NCBI GenBank assembly: GCA_947454665.1
Contig: CANGMU010000089.1
Span: 1-8,548 of the forward strand
Direction: 5' to 3'
DNA: 8,548 bases
Source: Pseudomonadota bacterium
GTDB taxonomy: Bacteria; Pseudomonadota; Gammaproteobacteria; Steroidobacterales; Steroidobacteraceae
A program made the translations under genes and the position numbers. This document shows, piece after piece, positions 1 through 7,412 of this stretch; position 1 is the first letter of the stretch, and each line of letters begins with the position of its first letter. Under the pieces are notes generated by a model. It did no database searches and had not been told where the DNA came from. It was given only the letters and a program-made list of their open reading frames with translations.

Positions 1-645
1 GAAGACCCACGGAAAATCCGTGGGTCTTTGCTTTTCCGGCAGCGTCGTATCCGGTCGCGTCACCGCGATCGGATGTGCAATGCCCGCAGCCCGCGCGGCG
101 CGCAACACGTTCAGGTTGTCATCGATGAAGGCCGTCCGCCGCGGATCGAAGTGCTCGACCGCCCGGAAGCCTTCCCAGAACCGTGGGTCTTCCTTCGGCG
201 CGCCGAAGGGATGCGAGCTCCAGGCCGCATCCAGGTAATCCGTCACCGGCACCTGCGTCATCTTGATGCGCAGGGTTTCCGGATGCGAATTGGTCGCCAG
301 CACCAGCCGTCGGCCCTGTGCCCTCTGGCGCAGCAGGAAATCCCGCGCGCCGGGCAGCCACGCGACATGCCCGGCGTGCTCGGTCTTCAGCGACGAAAGA
401 TCCATGCCCAGCATTTCGGACCAGTGGTCCAGGCAGTACCAGGGCAACGTGCCTTCCATTGCCTTGAGCCGCGGCATCATCTCGTCGAGCGCCTGCTGCG
501 CGGATATGCCGTGCAGGGCGCCATAGGCTTCGGGCACGACGCTCAACCAGAAGCGGTTGTCGAAGGCGAGATCGAGCAACGTGCCGTCGAGGTCCAGCAG
601 CAAGGTGTCGACGTCGTCCGGGATGTGAAGCAAGGCGTTCGTCAT
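1..645 (-). CDS. yrfG: HAD-superfamily GMP/IMP nucleotidase, YrfG type (3' end outside window)
   Basis: Predicted cytosolic HAD phosphatase that dephosphorylates purine nucleoside monophosphates, by analogy with E. coli YrfG. The 215 visible residues show all HAD motifs: motif I DLDGT at 18-22 (nucleophile D18, acid/base D20), motif II around the LATNSH segment at 116-121, motif III lysine K151 in PKED, and motif IV FIDDN at 173-177. The LAFDNRFW segment (26-33) and WYCLDHWSE (69-77) closely match YrfG as I remember it, and distinguish it from generic HADs. E. coli YrfG is about 222 residues, so only the last few codons should be missing at the left edge. The start is ATG at 645, head-to-head with the PHP gene. 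No Shine-Dalgarno sequence is visible, in line with a very short or absent leader. The final codons overlap a hairpin terminator. Family is certain; exact substrate is inferred. Confidence 0.9.
   Translation of the reverse strand, partial: MTNALLHIPDDVDTLLLDLDGTLLDLAFDNRFWLSVVPEAYGALHGISAQQALDEMMPRLKAMEGTLPWYCLDHWSEMLGMDLSSLKTEHAGHVAWLPGARDFLLRQRAQGRRLVLATNSHPETLRIKMTQVPVTDYLDAAWSSHPFGAPKEDPRFWEGFRAVEHFDPRRTAFIDDNLNVLRAARAAGIAHPIAVTRPDTTLPEKQRPTDFPWVF
2..35 (+). terminator. Rho-independent terminator for a plus-strand gene left of the window
   Basis: A perfect 12-bp inverted repeat, AAGACCCACGGA (2-13) with TCCGTGGGTCTT (17-28), encloses a 3-base AAA loop. It is followed on the plus strand by a T-rich tail, TTTGCTTTT, ending at 35. 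This is the classic form of an intrinsic terminator and would end a plus-strand gene lying to the left, convergent with the HAD gene. On the minus strand the hairpin is preceded by an A-rich run, but the bases after it are outside the window, so bidirectional action cannot be judged. The hairpin lies inside the open reading frame of the HAD gene. Confidence 0.7.
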
Positions 646-652
646 GGCCGAG

Positions 653-659
653 TATGATA
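653..659. promoter_or_regulatory. Symmetric -10 element between divergent genes (candidate)
   Basis: TATGATA is the only AT-rich stretch near the divergent start codons. Read on plus, TATGAT (653-658) is one mismatch from the -10 consensus. Read on minus, TATCAT (659-654) is also one mismatch away. Typical spacing would put the transcription starts near 665 (plus) and 647 (minus), about 18 bases apart. That is 2-3 bases before the ATG codons at 668 and 645, so both transcripts would be almost leaderless. No convincing -35 box or TGn extension is visible on either strand, which keeps confidence low. Confidence 0.35.
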
Positions 660-667
660 GCCCCGAC

Positions 668-1510
668 ATGCAACGCCTCATCGACCTCCACACGCACACG
701 CACCATTCCGATGGCGTGCTATCGCCTTCCGAACTGGTGGCGCGTGCCGCGGCCCGGCAGGTCGCCGTACTCGCCCTGACGGACCACGACACGATGGCGG
801 GCTGCGATGCCGCCGCGGCTGATTGCAGGGCCGCCGGCATCCGCTTCGTGCCCGGTGCAGAGCTGACGGCCGGGTGGCGCGGACAGGAGATCCATGTCGT
901 CGGGCTCGCGCTGCAGGCCGGCGAGACCACGCTGCGCACCTATCTCGACGACGTGCTGTCGCGCCGCCGCCGACGCATCGCCGCGATCGGCGAAAAGCTG
1001 CGCACCGAACGCACATTGGACGGCTTCGATCCGTCGGCCGCCGTGCTCGCAGGCAGCGCCATGCCGACCCGGATGCACATTGCGCGCGAACTGGTCTGCG
1101 CCGGCCACGCAGCGACGACGCAAGCCGCCTTCGACCGCTATCTGGCCCGACGCACGCCGGGCTACGTGCCACAGGAATGGCCGACCGTGGAGTCCGCCGT
1201 CGCCGCGATCAACGCTGCAGGCGGCCTGGCGGTGCTGGCGCACCCGCACCGCTACAAGCTCTCGAACGGCGCGCTGCGCGAACTCTGCGACCATTTCAGC
1301 GCCGTCGGCGGCGCGGGCATGGAAGTGAGCATCGCCGGCCAGTCGCCCAACGACCTCTCGCGTCTCGCACGCCTTGCGCGGCTCACCGGTCTCGCGGGTT
1401 CGGTCGGCTCGGACTTCCACGAGCCGGGGATGCCGTGGCGCCCGGTGGGTCGCTCCGATAAGCTACCGGACGGCGTCGAACCGCTGCTGGATCGGCTTCC
1501 GCCGCCTTGA
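668..1510 (+). CDS. rnm: PHP-domain phosphoesterase / 5'-3' exonuclease, YciV (RNase AM) family
   Basis: Cytosolic metal-dependent hydrolase of the PHP (polymerase and histidinol phosphatase) family. E. coli YciV/RNase AM trims 5' ends of rRNA precursors, and related proteins hydrolyse 3',5'-nucleotide bisphosphates; which applies here is inferred. The metal-ligand motifs are in order: HTHTHHSD at 8-15, TDHDT at 38-42, E65 in the GAEL segment, H76 in EIHVVGL, AHPHRY at 191-196 and GSDFH at 247-251. The 280 residues are close to the usual 285-295. An in-frame ATG at 644 would add eight residues (MAEYDSPD) and has an AAGG eight bases upstream. I prefer 668 because the conserved DLH core begins five residues later and the only -10-like element lies between the two ATGs. 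It leads the plus-strand cluster; the DUF465 gene follows after 15 bases. Confidence 0.88.
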   Translation: MQRLIDLHTHTHHSDGVLSPSELVARAAARQVAVLALTDHDTMAGCDAAAADCRAAGIRFVPGAELTAGWRGQEIHVVGLALQAGETTLRTYLDDVLSRRRRRIAAIGEKLRTERTLDGFDPSAAVLAGSAMPTRMHIARELVCAGHAATTQAAFDRYLARRTPGYVPQEWPTVESAVAAINAAGGLAVLAHPHRYKLSNGALRELCDHFSAVGGAGMEVSIAGQSPNDLSRLARLARLTGLAGSVGSDFHEPGMPWRPVGRSDKLPDGVEPLLDRLPPP

Positions 1511-1525
1511 AGGACGCCCGCCGAC

Positions 1526-1753
1526 ATGTCGGATGACTCGCAGGACAACGTCGACCACGAACTGTTCCGCAACATCGAGCGGTTGCGCCAGCTGCGTATC
1601 GAGCACCGCGACCTCGACGAGGTGATCGAGCGTCTGTCGATGGACTTCCGCACCGACGAACTGCAACTGCGGCGGCTTAAGAAGCGCAAGCTGATGCTCA
1701 AGGACCAGATCCAGCGTCTCGAGAGCCAATCGATCCCCGACCTCAATGCCTGA
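1526..1753 (+). CDS. YdcH-like DUF465 small helical protein
   Basis: A 75-residue, highly charged protein with no membrane segment or signal peptide, predicted to be an alpha-helical hairpin. The pattern fits the YdcH/DUF465 family: a first helix with LRIEHRDLDEVIERL (about 22-36), a short turn, then a lysine-rich second helix LRRLKKRKLMLKDQIQRLE (about 48-66). The function of this family is not established, and nothing here adds a catalytic motif. An AAGGA sequence at 1510-1514, overlapping the end of the PHP gene, is a plausible ribosome binding site, though its 11-base spacing is long. Its end overlaps the mechanosensitive-channel start by 8 bases (1746-1753), so the two are probably translationally coupled. 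Confidence 0.87.
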   Translation: MSDDSQDNVDHELFRNIERLRQLRIEHRDLDEVIERLSMDFRTDELQLRRLKKRKLMLKDQIQRLESQSIPDLNA

Positions 1754-3041
1754 ACTCAGCGCACTCCTGCAGGACCTTTCCACGACGCACGGCCTCGCGC
1801 AGTTCGCGGCCATCGTGCTGGCCACCTTGGCCGGCATCGCGACCGGCCATCTCGCGCGCGTGGCCCTGCGCCGCAATGCGCGACGCGAAGGCGCCGGTGC
1901 CGCTGCGCTGGACGGCATCCTGATGTCCGTTGCCCCCGTCACCGCGCTGGCCGTGCTGTTCGCCGCCACGCTGCTGCTGCGCAAGCTCGATCCGGCTGCC
2001 GTGCCGTGGATGGTCCTGGCCCTGAATGCGGCGACCACGCTGCTCGCGGTGCGCCTGGGCGTCTTCGCACTCTCGCTGCCCTTCGGGCGCGACAGCTGGC
2101 TGCGGCGCCACGAACACACCATCACATTCGTGCTGTGGGTACTGGTCTGCGGCTGGGTGCAGGGCTGGATGGGCTTCCTCGAGGAAACGCTCGACGCCAT
2201 CGACCTCATGCCAGGCAAGACGCGCTTCTCGCTGTGGGCGCTGCTCAAGAGCATCGTCGTCGTCACGCTGTTCCTGTTCGTTTCCAGTCTTGTCTCGCGC
2301 AGCGTCGAGCGACGCGTGATGAAGATCGACGCGCTGGCGCTGTCCACGCGCCTGGGCATCACGAAGTTCACGTACTTCTTCCTGATGACGCTGGGCGTGC
2401 TGATCGGCGTGAATGCCGCCGGCGTGGACCTCACCGCACTCACCGTGCTCACCGGCGCGGTCGGCATCGGTCTGGGCTTTGGCCTGCAGGCCATCGCCAG
2501 CAATTTCGTCAGCGGCTTCGTGCTGCTGATGGACAAGTCGATCAAGCCGGGCGACGTCATCAGCTTCACCGGCACCACCGGCACCAGCACGGAGAACTTC
2601 GGCTGGGTGCAGGAACTGCGCGGCCGCTATGTCGTGGTCCGCGACCGCGACGGCGTCGAGACCCTGGTGCCGAACCAGAACCTCATCACCACGCCCGTCA
2701 TCAACTGGAGCTACTCGGACCGCAAGGTCCGCCTGAAGCTGCCGGTGCGAGTCAGCTATGCGGACGATCCGGAACTGGCGCTACAGGTGCTGGTGGAGGC
2801 CGCCACCTGCAGCCCGCGTGTGCTGCGCGATCCGGAACCGGTCTCGCGGCTGATGCATTTCAGCGATCATGGCATCGACCTCGAGCTGCGCTTCTGGATC
2901 GCTGATCCGCAGAACGGCGTGAACAACGTCCGCTCGGACGTGAATCGCGCGATCTGGAAACAGTTCAAGGCAGCCGGCATCACGATCCCCGTCGCGCAGC
3001 ATGACCTGCGCATGGTGTCGACGCGGGGCGGCGGACCGTGA
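1746..3041 (+). CDS. MscS-family small-conductance mechanosensitive ion channel
   Basis: Inner-membrane channel expected to open under membrane tension and release solutes on osmotic downshock. Of 431 residues, the N-terminal part has hydrophobic segments at about 18-38, 57-78, 86-110, 126-146, 165-185 and 205-225. The pore-lining helix TM3 (about 228-262) is rich in Gly and Ala (GAVGIGLGFGLQ) as in MscS. The cytoplasmic beta domain follows with the KPGDVI signature (267-272), FGWVQEL (285-291) and the LVPN segment (307-310), then the alpha/beta C-terminal domain to about 425. It has more transmembrane helices than E. coli MscS (three), which is common for larger family members. The beta-domain loop carries a Thr/Gly-rich stretch, TGTTGTST (275-282), encoded partly by a tandem repeat. 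Its stop overlaps the arfB start (GTGA). Confidence 0.92.
   Translation: MPELSALLQDLSTTHGLAQFAAIVLATLAGIATGHLARVALRRNARREGAGAAALDGILMSVAPVTALAVLFAATLLLRKLDPAAVPWMVLALNAATTLLAVRLGVFALSLPFGRDSWLRRHEHTITFVLWVLVCGWVQGWMGFLEETLDAIDLMPGKTRFSLWALLKSIVVVTLFLFVSSLVSRSVERRVMKIDALALSTRLGITKFTYFFLMTLGVLIGVNAAGVDLTALTVLTGAVGIGLGFGLQAIASNFVSGFVLLMDKSIKPGDVISFTGTTGTSTENFGWVQELRGRYVVVRDRDGVETLVPNQNLITTPVINWSYSDRKVRLKLPVRVSYADDPELALQVLVEAATCSPRVLRDPEPVSRLMHFSDHGIDLELRFWIADPQNGVNNVRSDVNRAIWKQFKAAGITIPVAQHDLRMVSTRGGGP
2568..2585 (+). repeat. Two tandem copies of a 9-bp unit inside the MscS-type gene
   Basis: ACCGGCACC occurs twice in direct succession (2568-2576, 2577-2585), encoding Thr-Gly-Thr twice. It falls in the beta-domain loop between KPGDVISF and FGWVQEL, where related channels usually have a shorter connector, so it may be an in-frame duplication that lengthened the loop. 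Confidence 0.8.
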
Positions 3042-3448
3042 AGCCCTTCGTGCTGGCCGATGCGGACTACACGCTCAGCTTCGTGAAGTCCGCCGGTCCG
3101 GGCGGCCAGAACGTCAACAAGCTCGCCACGGCGGCGCAACTGCGCTTCGATCTGGCGCGTAACACCAGCTTGAGCGAGTCGGCGAAGGCGCGGCTGCGCG
3201 TGATCGCCGGCCGCCGGCTGACCGATGCTGGCGAGATCCTCATCATTGCCCGCGACCACCGCACGCAGGAAGGCAATCGCCGCGAGGCGCTGGACCGACT
3301 GCACGCGATGATCGCCGCGGCGCGCGTCGAGCCGAAAGTGCGCCGCGCCACCAAGCCCACGCGCGCGTCGAAGGAAAAGCGCCTGTCGGGCAAGGCGCGC
3401 GACACACGCGTGAAGCAGCTTCGGGGCCGGGTCCGGAACCACGACTGA
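3038..3448 (+). CDS. arfB: Alternative ribosome-rescue factor / peptidyl-tRNA hydrolase ArfB (YaeJ)
   Basis: Release-factor-like hydrolase that enters ribosomes stalled on non-stop mRNA and cleaves peptidyl-tRNA. The catalytic GGQ motif is at 22-24 within GPGGQNVNK (20-28), followed by the conserved LRFD at 35-38. The C-terminal tail (about 98-136) is strongly basic, with RRATKPTRASKEKRLSGKA matching the ArfB tail that occupies the mRNA channel. At 136 residues it is close to E. coli ArfB (140). It lacks the codon-recognition domain of RF1/RF2, so it is not a truncated release factor. The start is GTG at 3038, in a 4-base GTGA overlap with the channel gene, pointing to termination-reinitiation. 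Its stop shares one base with the glpD start (TGATG). Confidence 0.93.
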   Translation: MKPFVLADADYTLSFVKSAGPGGQNVNKLATAAQLRFDLARNTSLSESAKARLRVIAGRRLTDAGEILIIARDHRTQEGNRREALDRLHAMIAAARVEPKVRRATKPTRASKEKRLSGKARDTRVKQLRGRVRNHD

Positions 3449-4932
3449 TGGACGTCGACCTGCTGGTCGTCGGCGGTGGCATCAACGGCGCAGGCATCGC
3501 GCGCGACGCGGCAGGTCGCGGACTCTCGGTCTGCCTCGTCGAGCAGGACGACCTCGCCTCCCACACCTCGTCCGCCAGCACCAAGCTGATCCACGGCGGC
3601 CTGCGTTATCTCGAGCAGTACGAACTGCGACTCGTGCGTGAAGCACTGTCCGAGCGCGAACGCCTGATGGCCATCGCGCCCCACCTGATACGACCGCAGC
3701 GCTTCGTGCTGCCTTACGTCGACGGCCTGCGGCCGCGTTGGCTGCTGCGCCTCGGGCTCTTCGTCTATGACCATGCGGGCGGCCGCGACAAGCTGGCCGC
3801 CTCGCACAGCGTGGACCTGGCCGGCACGCCCCTCGGTGCTCCGCTGCGCGAGACGATGCAGACCGGCTTCGAATATTCGGACTGCTGGGTGGACGACGCG
3901 CGTCTGGTGGTGATGAACGCGCGCGATGCGGCGGACCGCGGCGCAACGGTGCTGACACGCACGCGGCTCGTGTCTGCAAAGCCCGATGGCGCTGGCTGGC
4001 TGGCCCGCTGCGAAGACCGGCAGGGCAAGGAAATGGTGCTGCGCGCCCGGGCGATCGTGAACGCCGCCGGTGCCTGGGCCGGCTCGCTGCCCGGTTCGCT
4101 GCTGGGCAGGCCGCCACGGGGCCGGCTGCGTCTCGTGAAAGGCAGCCATCTGGTCTTCCCGAAGCTCTATGAAGGCGATCACGCCTACCTGCTGCAGAGC
4201 CCGGACCGGCGCGTGGTGTTCGCCATCCCTTACGAAGACCACTACACGCTCATCGGCACGACGGACATGCCCTTCGACGGGGACCCTTCGCAGGTGACGG
4301 TCAGCGATGAGGAGGTCGATTACCTCTGTGCCTGCGTGTCGCGGTTCTTCTGCGCGCCGCTGAAGGCCGCCGATGTGGCGTGGCACTATGCGGGCGTACG
4401 CGCCCTGTTCGACAGCGGCGAAGACCGCGCGCAGGTCGTCAGCCGCGATTACCACCTCGAGCTCACGACCAATCACGACGCGCCCCTGCTGTCCGTGTTC
4501 GGCGGCAAGATCACGACGTATCGGCGGCTGGCCGAGGCGGCGATGGAACAGCTGCTGCCGGCGCTGGGTCTGCACGATCTGCCGCCCTGGACCGATGGCA
4601 CGGCGCTGCCTGGTGGCGACCTGCCGGATGCGGACCGCGAGCGTTTCATCGCGCACGCCGTCGCGCGCTGGAAAGGCCTGCCGCCGTCCTTGGTGACGCG
4701 ACTGGCAGGACTGTATGGCACGCGCATGGCGCGCATCCTGGGTGCCGCCAGTTGCGCAGCGGATCTGGGCGAGGACCTGGGCGGCGGGCTCACGCGGGCG
4801 GAGGTGCAATACCTCGCGCGCGAGGAATGGGCGATGACCGCGGAAGACGTACTTTGGCGTCGAACGAAATGTGGCCTGCACGGCGCGGATGCCGCGCGGG
4901 TCGCCTCAGTGCTGGAACGGCTGCGCCACTGA
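3448..4932 (+). CDS. glpD: Aerobic FAD-dependent sn-glycerol-3-phosphate dehydrogenase
   Basis: Membrane-associated flavoenzyme oxidising sn-glycerol 3-phosphate to dihydroxyacetone phosphate and passing electrons to quinone. The 494 residues compare with about 501 in E. coli GlpD. The N-terminal FAD-binding Rossmann motif is GGGINGAGIARDAAGRG (9-25). The strongly conserved STKLIHGGLRYLEQYE (44-59) carries the substrate/flavin-site residues H49, R53 and Y54. Further matches are GFEYSDCWVDDARLV (140-154), LIGTTDMPFDGDP (268-280), GVR with R318, and VFGGKITTYRRLAE with K354. The C-terminal helical domain includes DLGEDLGGG (439-447) and LWRRTKCGL (469-477). No key residue is missing. It is last in the plus cluster, overlapping arfB by one base. 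No glpK, glpF or glpR is in the window, so the substrate source is not shown. It converges on plsB, which uses the same substrate. Confidence 0.97.
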   Translation: MDVDLLVVGGGINGAGIARDAAGRGLSVCLVEQDDLASHTSSASTKLIHGGLRYLEQYELRLVREALSERERLMAIAPHLIRPQRFVLPYVDGLRPRWLLRLGLFVYDHAGGRDKLAASHSVDLAGTPLGAPLRETMQTGFEYSDCWVDDARLVVMNARDAADRGATVLTRTRLVSAKPDGAGWLARCEDRQGKEMVLRARAIVNAAGAWAGSLPGSLLGRPPRGRLRLVKGSHLVFPKLYEGDHAYLLQSPDRRVVFAIPYEDHYTLIGTTDMPFDGDPSQVTVSDEEVDYLCACVSRFFCAPLKAADVAWHYAGVRALFDSGEDRAQVVSRDYHLELTTNHDAPLLSVFGGKITTYRRLAEAAMEQLLPALGLHDLPPWTDGTALPGGDLPDADRERFIAHAVARWKGLPPSLVTRLAGLYGTRMARILGAASCAADLGEDLGGGLTRAEVQYLAREEWAMTAEDVLWRRTKCGLHGADAARVASVLERLRH

Positions 4933-4953
4933 CGTGGCCAGACCCTCACTCAC

Positions 4954-7401
4954 TCAATCGTGGGTGACCTGCAGGATGCTGTGTCGCAAGGCTTCCGAGA
5001 GCACGAGCTGGGCGTCCTCGGCAATGCGCATCAGGACTTCATCGAACAGGAGGCGCCCTTCCCCGTCGGTGCGCAGCACCCCTCGCCGCCGCAGCATGCC
5101 GACGAATCCCTCGTACAGCGACTTGTCGAAGAACTCGGGCGAGTAGAAGCCATACAAGGCGACCATCTGCCGGGCGACCTGTTCGCAACGCTTCTGCAGC
5201 GCGGATTGCGTGAGCACGCCGGGGCCCGCCTGTATCAGCAGCGCGATGGGCAAGTAATACCGTTCGATGGTCTGGATCGTGGGCCGCGCCAGCAGTGACA
5301 ACTGCATGGCCGCAGCCGACGACGGTGGCGGCCGATGCCAAAGGCCCTGTTCCGTATCGGCGGTCAGCACGCCCTGATCGGCCAGCGAACGCAGCATGGA
5401 CGCCACGACGTCCGGAAGTTCTGCCTCGTTCCAGTGCAGGAACAGCTCTGCGCCGATGTAGGGGTAGATGCGCCAAGCCAACCGCTGAATGTCCTCGGTG
5501 CGCAGCGTCGGATTGGAAATGAAGCAGCAGGCAATCAACGAGGGCATCGCGAACAGATGCAGCACGTTGTTGCGGTAATAGTTCATGAGGGGCGCATGCG
5601 CCGCCTCCAGCCGCACCAGCGGTTCGCCACCATCGGGCGCCGCCTCCCGCACGATGGAATTCAGGCCCTCGCCATATTCGATGATGCCGAGCGGATCCAG
5701 ATCCGTGAATGTGACGCGCGAGGAATAGGGCATCGCGCGCAGCAAGCGCAGGTAGAGGTCGATCTGACGCAAGAGGTCCGACTGGCGCAGCACCTTGAGC
5801 TCGGTCGACAGCAATGTCATTGCCAGCAAGTTGATCGGCGTGACGGCCGCGGCCGCGTTGATGTTGCGCATCACGCGCTGGGCAACCTGCTCGACCGTCG
5901 CGCCGACCCAGGGCGCGCGGCCCGGATCCTCGCTGTCGGCGATGTGCGCGCGCCAGTCCGCCGCCTGCGCATCGAGCAGCTCATTGAGGTGGATCGGCTC
6001 GCCGAGATTCACATGCACGCGGCCGAAGCGCTCTTTCAGTCGCTTCAGCGAAGCGAGCAGGCCGAGGAAGGTCTCCTTCTCCTTCGGCTTGCCGGAAAGC
6101 TCGCCGACATAGCTTTCGGCCTCCATCACGCGTTCGTAGCCGAAATAGACCGGCACGAACACAACCGGACGCACCGGCTCACGCAGGAAACTGCGCACCG
6201 TCATCGACAGCATGCCGGTCTTCGGTTGCAGCAGCCGGCCCGTGCGGCTACGGCCGCCCTCGATGAAGTATTCGACGGGATGGCCGCGCGCCATGATGGC
6301 GGCGAGATAGCGCATGAACACGACGGTGTACAGGGCGCTGCCGCGGAAGCTTCGGCGGATGAAGAACGCCCCGGCCTTGCGCAGGTAACGGCCGACGACC
6401 GGGATGTTGAGGTTGATGCCAGCGGCGATATGCGGGATCGCGAAACCCTGCTTGTAGATCGCGTAGGACAGCAGCAGGTAGTCGATGTGGCTGCGATGGC
6501 AGGGGACGTAGATGATCTCGTTGCCGGCGGCGACATCGCGCAGCGTCTGCGCGTGCGCGAACTCCACGCCATCGTAGATGCGCGTCCAGAGCCGCGTGAA
6601 CAACACATCGCAGAACTGCACGAAGGCGTGCGAATAGTTGGCGGCGATTTCCTCGAAGATGTCCCGCGCGGACTCCAGGCCCTGGCGCCGCGGGATCTTC
6701 TTGTCACGCGCCTCCTGTGCAACGACGGCTCGCACTGCCTTGCCGCGCAGCACCTGCGCCAGGATCGTGCGCCGGTGGGAGAGATCCGGGCCGATGTGCG
6801 CAGCACGACCGCGCGCGAAAAGGGCTTGCAACTGGCGCGCGATACGACGCGCAGACGGGTTGTTCGCGGCATCGTTGCCGAGCAGGGCCCGCAGCGAGAC
6901 GCCCTCGCCGACGTGAACGAGCGTGCTGCGGCCGTTGAACAGCACCGTCAGCAGTCGGCGCAGACGGCTTGCGATCGCCCAGTCATCGGACAACGCGGCA
7001 TCGATCCAGGAGCGTTCCTTCTGCGGCGCTCGGCCCCAATAGACGGCAACCGGCACCAGGGTGATGTCAGCCGCCGGGTCTTCGCGCAGGACGCGCAGCA
7101 TGTCGAGCAGTTGTGGCGGTGGCCTGCGGTCGATGCGTGCCGTCCACGACCCAACACGTCGTGTGAGCGCGAGCACCGAACTGTTGTCCTTCAAGCCGGC
7201 ATCCGGAAGCAGTTTCTTGCCTGGACGCGGCAAGCGTGCACGGGCACAGGCGCGCTGCAGGACGATGGCATCGGCGCGCCGCTGTCGTTCCAGCACATAG
7301 CAGACCGGTGAAGGCGCCGCGCCCAGCTGCGACGCAACGGCTTCCGGCCGCAGCGTGAAGCGCAACCAAGGCAACAGCAGGCGGGCTGCGAGGCTGTCCA
7401 T
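4954..7401 (-). CDS. plsB: sn-Glycerol-3-phosphate 1-O-acyltransferase PlsB
   Basis: Inner-membrane enzyme for the first committed step of phospholipid synthesis: acyl transfer from acyl-ACP or acyl-CoA to position 1 of glycerol 3-phosphate, giving lysophosphatidic acid. The 815 residues match the large PlsB class (E. coli about 807). All four acyltransferase blocks are visible: block I VPCHRSHIDYLLLSY with catalytic H302-x4-D307, block II GAFFIRRSF (344-352), block III FIEGGRSRTGR (379-389) and block IV VFVPVYFGYE (414-423). The N-terminal region also aligns by eye with E. coli PlsB (CYVLERQRRAD near 34-44). The start is ATG at 7401, 11 bases after the stop of the upstream hydrolase, so co-transcription is likely; the ribosome binding site is weak. 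Its 3' end faces glpD across 21 bases. The enzyme appears intact. Confidence 0.97.
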   Translation of the reverse strand: MDSLAARLLLPWLRFTLRPEAVASQLGAAPSPVCYVLERQRRADAIVLQRACARARLPRPGKKLLPDAGLKDNSSVLALTRRVGSWTARIDRRPPPQLLDMLRVLREDPAADITLVPVAVYWGRAPQKERSWIDAALSDDWAIASRLRRLLTVLFNGRSTLVHVGEGVSLRALLGNDAANNPSARRIARQLQALFARGRAAHIGPDLSHRRTILAQVLRGKAVRAVVAQEARDKKIPRRQGLESARDIFEEIAANYSHAFVQFCDVLFTRLWTRIYDGVEFAHAQTLRDVAAGNEIIYVPCHRSHIDYLLLSYAIYKQGFAIPHIAAGINLNIPVVGRYLRKAGAFFIRRSFRGSALYTVVFMRYLAAIMARGHPVEYFIEGGRSRTGRLLQPKTGMLSMTVRSFLREPVRPVVFVPVYFGYERVMEAESYVGELSGKPKEKETFLGLLASLKRLKERFGRVHVNLGEPIHLNELLDAQAADWRAHIADSEDPGRAPWVGATVEQVAQRVMRNINAAAAVTPINLLAMTLLSTELKVLRQSDLLRQIDLYLRLLRAMPYSSRVTFTDLDPLGIIEYGEGLNSIVREAAPDGGEPLVRLEAAHAPLMNYYRNNVLHLFAMPSLIACCFISNPTLRTEDIQRLAWRIYPYIGAELFLHWNEAELPDVVASMLRSLADQGVLTADTEQGLWHRPPPSSAAAMQLSLLARPTIQTIERYYLPIALLIQAGPGVLTQSALQKRCEQVARQMVALYGFYSPEFFDKSLYEGFVGMLRRRGVLRTDGEGRLLFDEVLMRIAEDAQLVLSEALRHSILQVTHD

Positions 7402-7412
7402 GCCGGTCGCGG

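Noticed and set aside
181..191. Third copy of CCGTGGGTCTT, also present in the left-end terminator hairpin
   Set aside because: It lies in the conserved HAD motif region (coding for EDPRF on the minus strand) with no inverted partner nearby; probably chance similarity.
119..706. Minus-strand 195-residue frame overlapping the HAD gene
   Set aside because: It is in a different frame from the HAD protein, which carries all four catalytic motifs; this translation is Arg-rich and motif-free.
1463..2590. Minus-strand open frame of 375 residues opposite the DUF465 and channel genes
   Set aside because: Ser/Arg/Thr-rich, low-complexity translation with no motif, antisense to a clear MscS protein; a shadow.
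3067..4881. Long minus-strand open frame (604 residues) opposite arfB and glpD
   Set aside because: It spans two unmistakable genes on the other strand and its composition is that of a complementary-strand shadow; no domain is visible.
4950..4967. Short hairpin between glpD and plsB (TCACTCA, ATCG loop, TGGGTGA)
   Set aside because: A 7-bp stem with one G-T pair and no T-tract on either strand; too weak to call a terminator.
5335..7311. Long plus-strand open frame (658 residues) opposite plsB
   Set aside because: It is antisense to the intact, motif-complete PlsB and rich in His, Arg and Gln without recognisable domains, as expected of a high-GC shadow frame.
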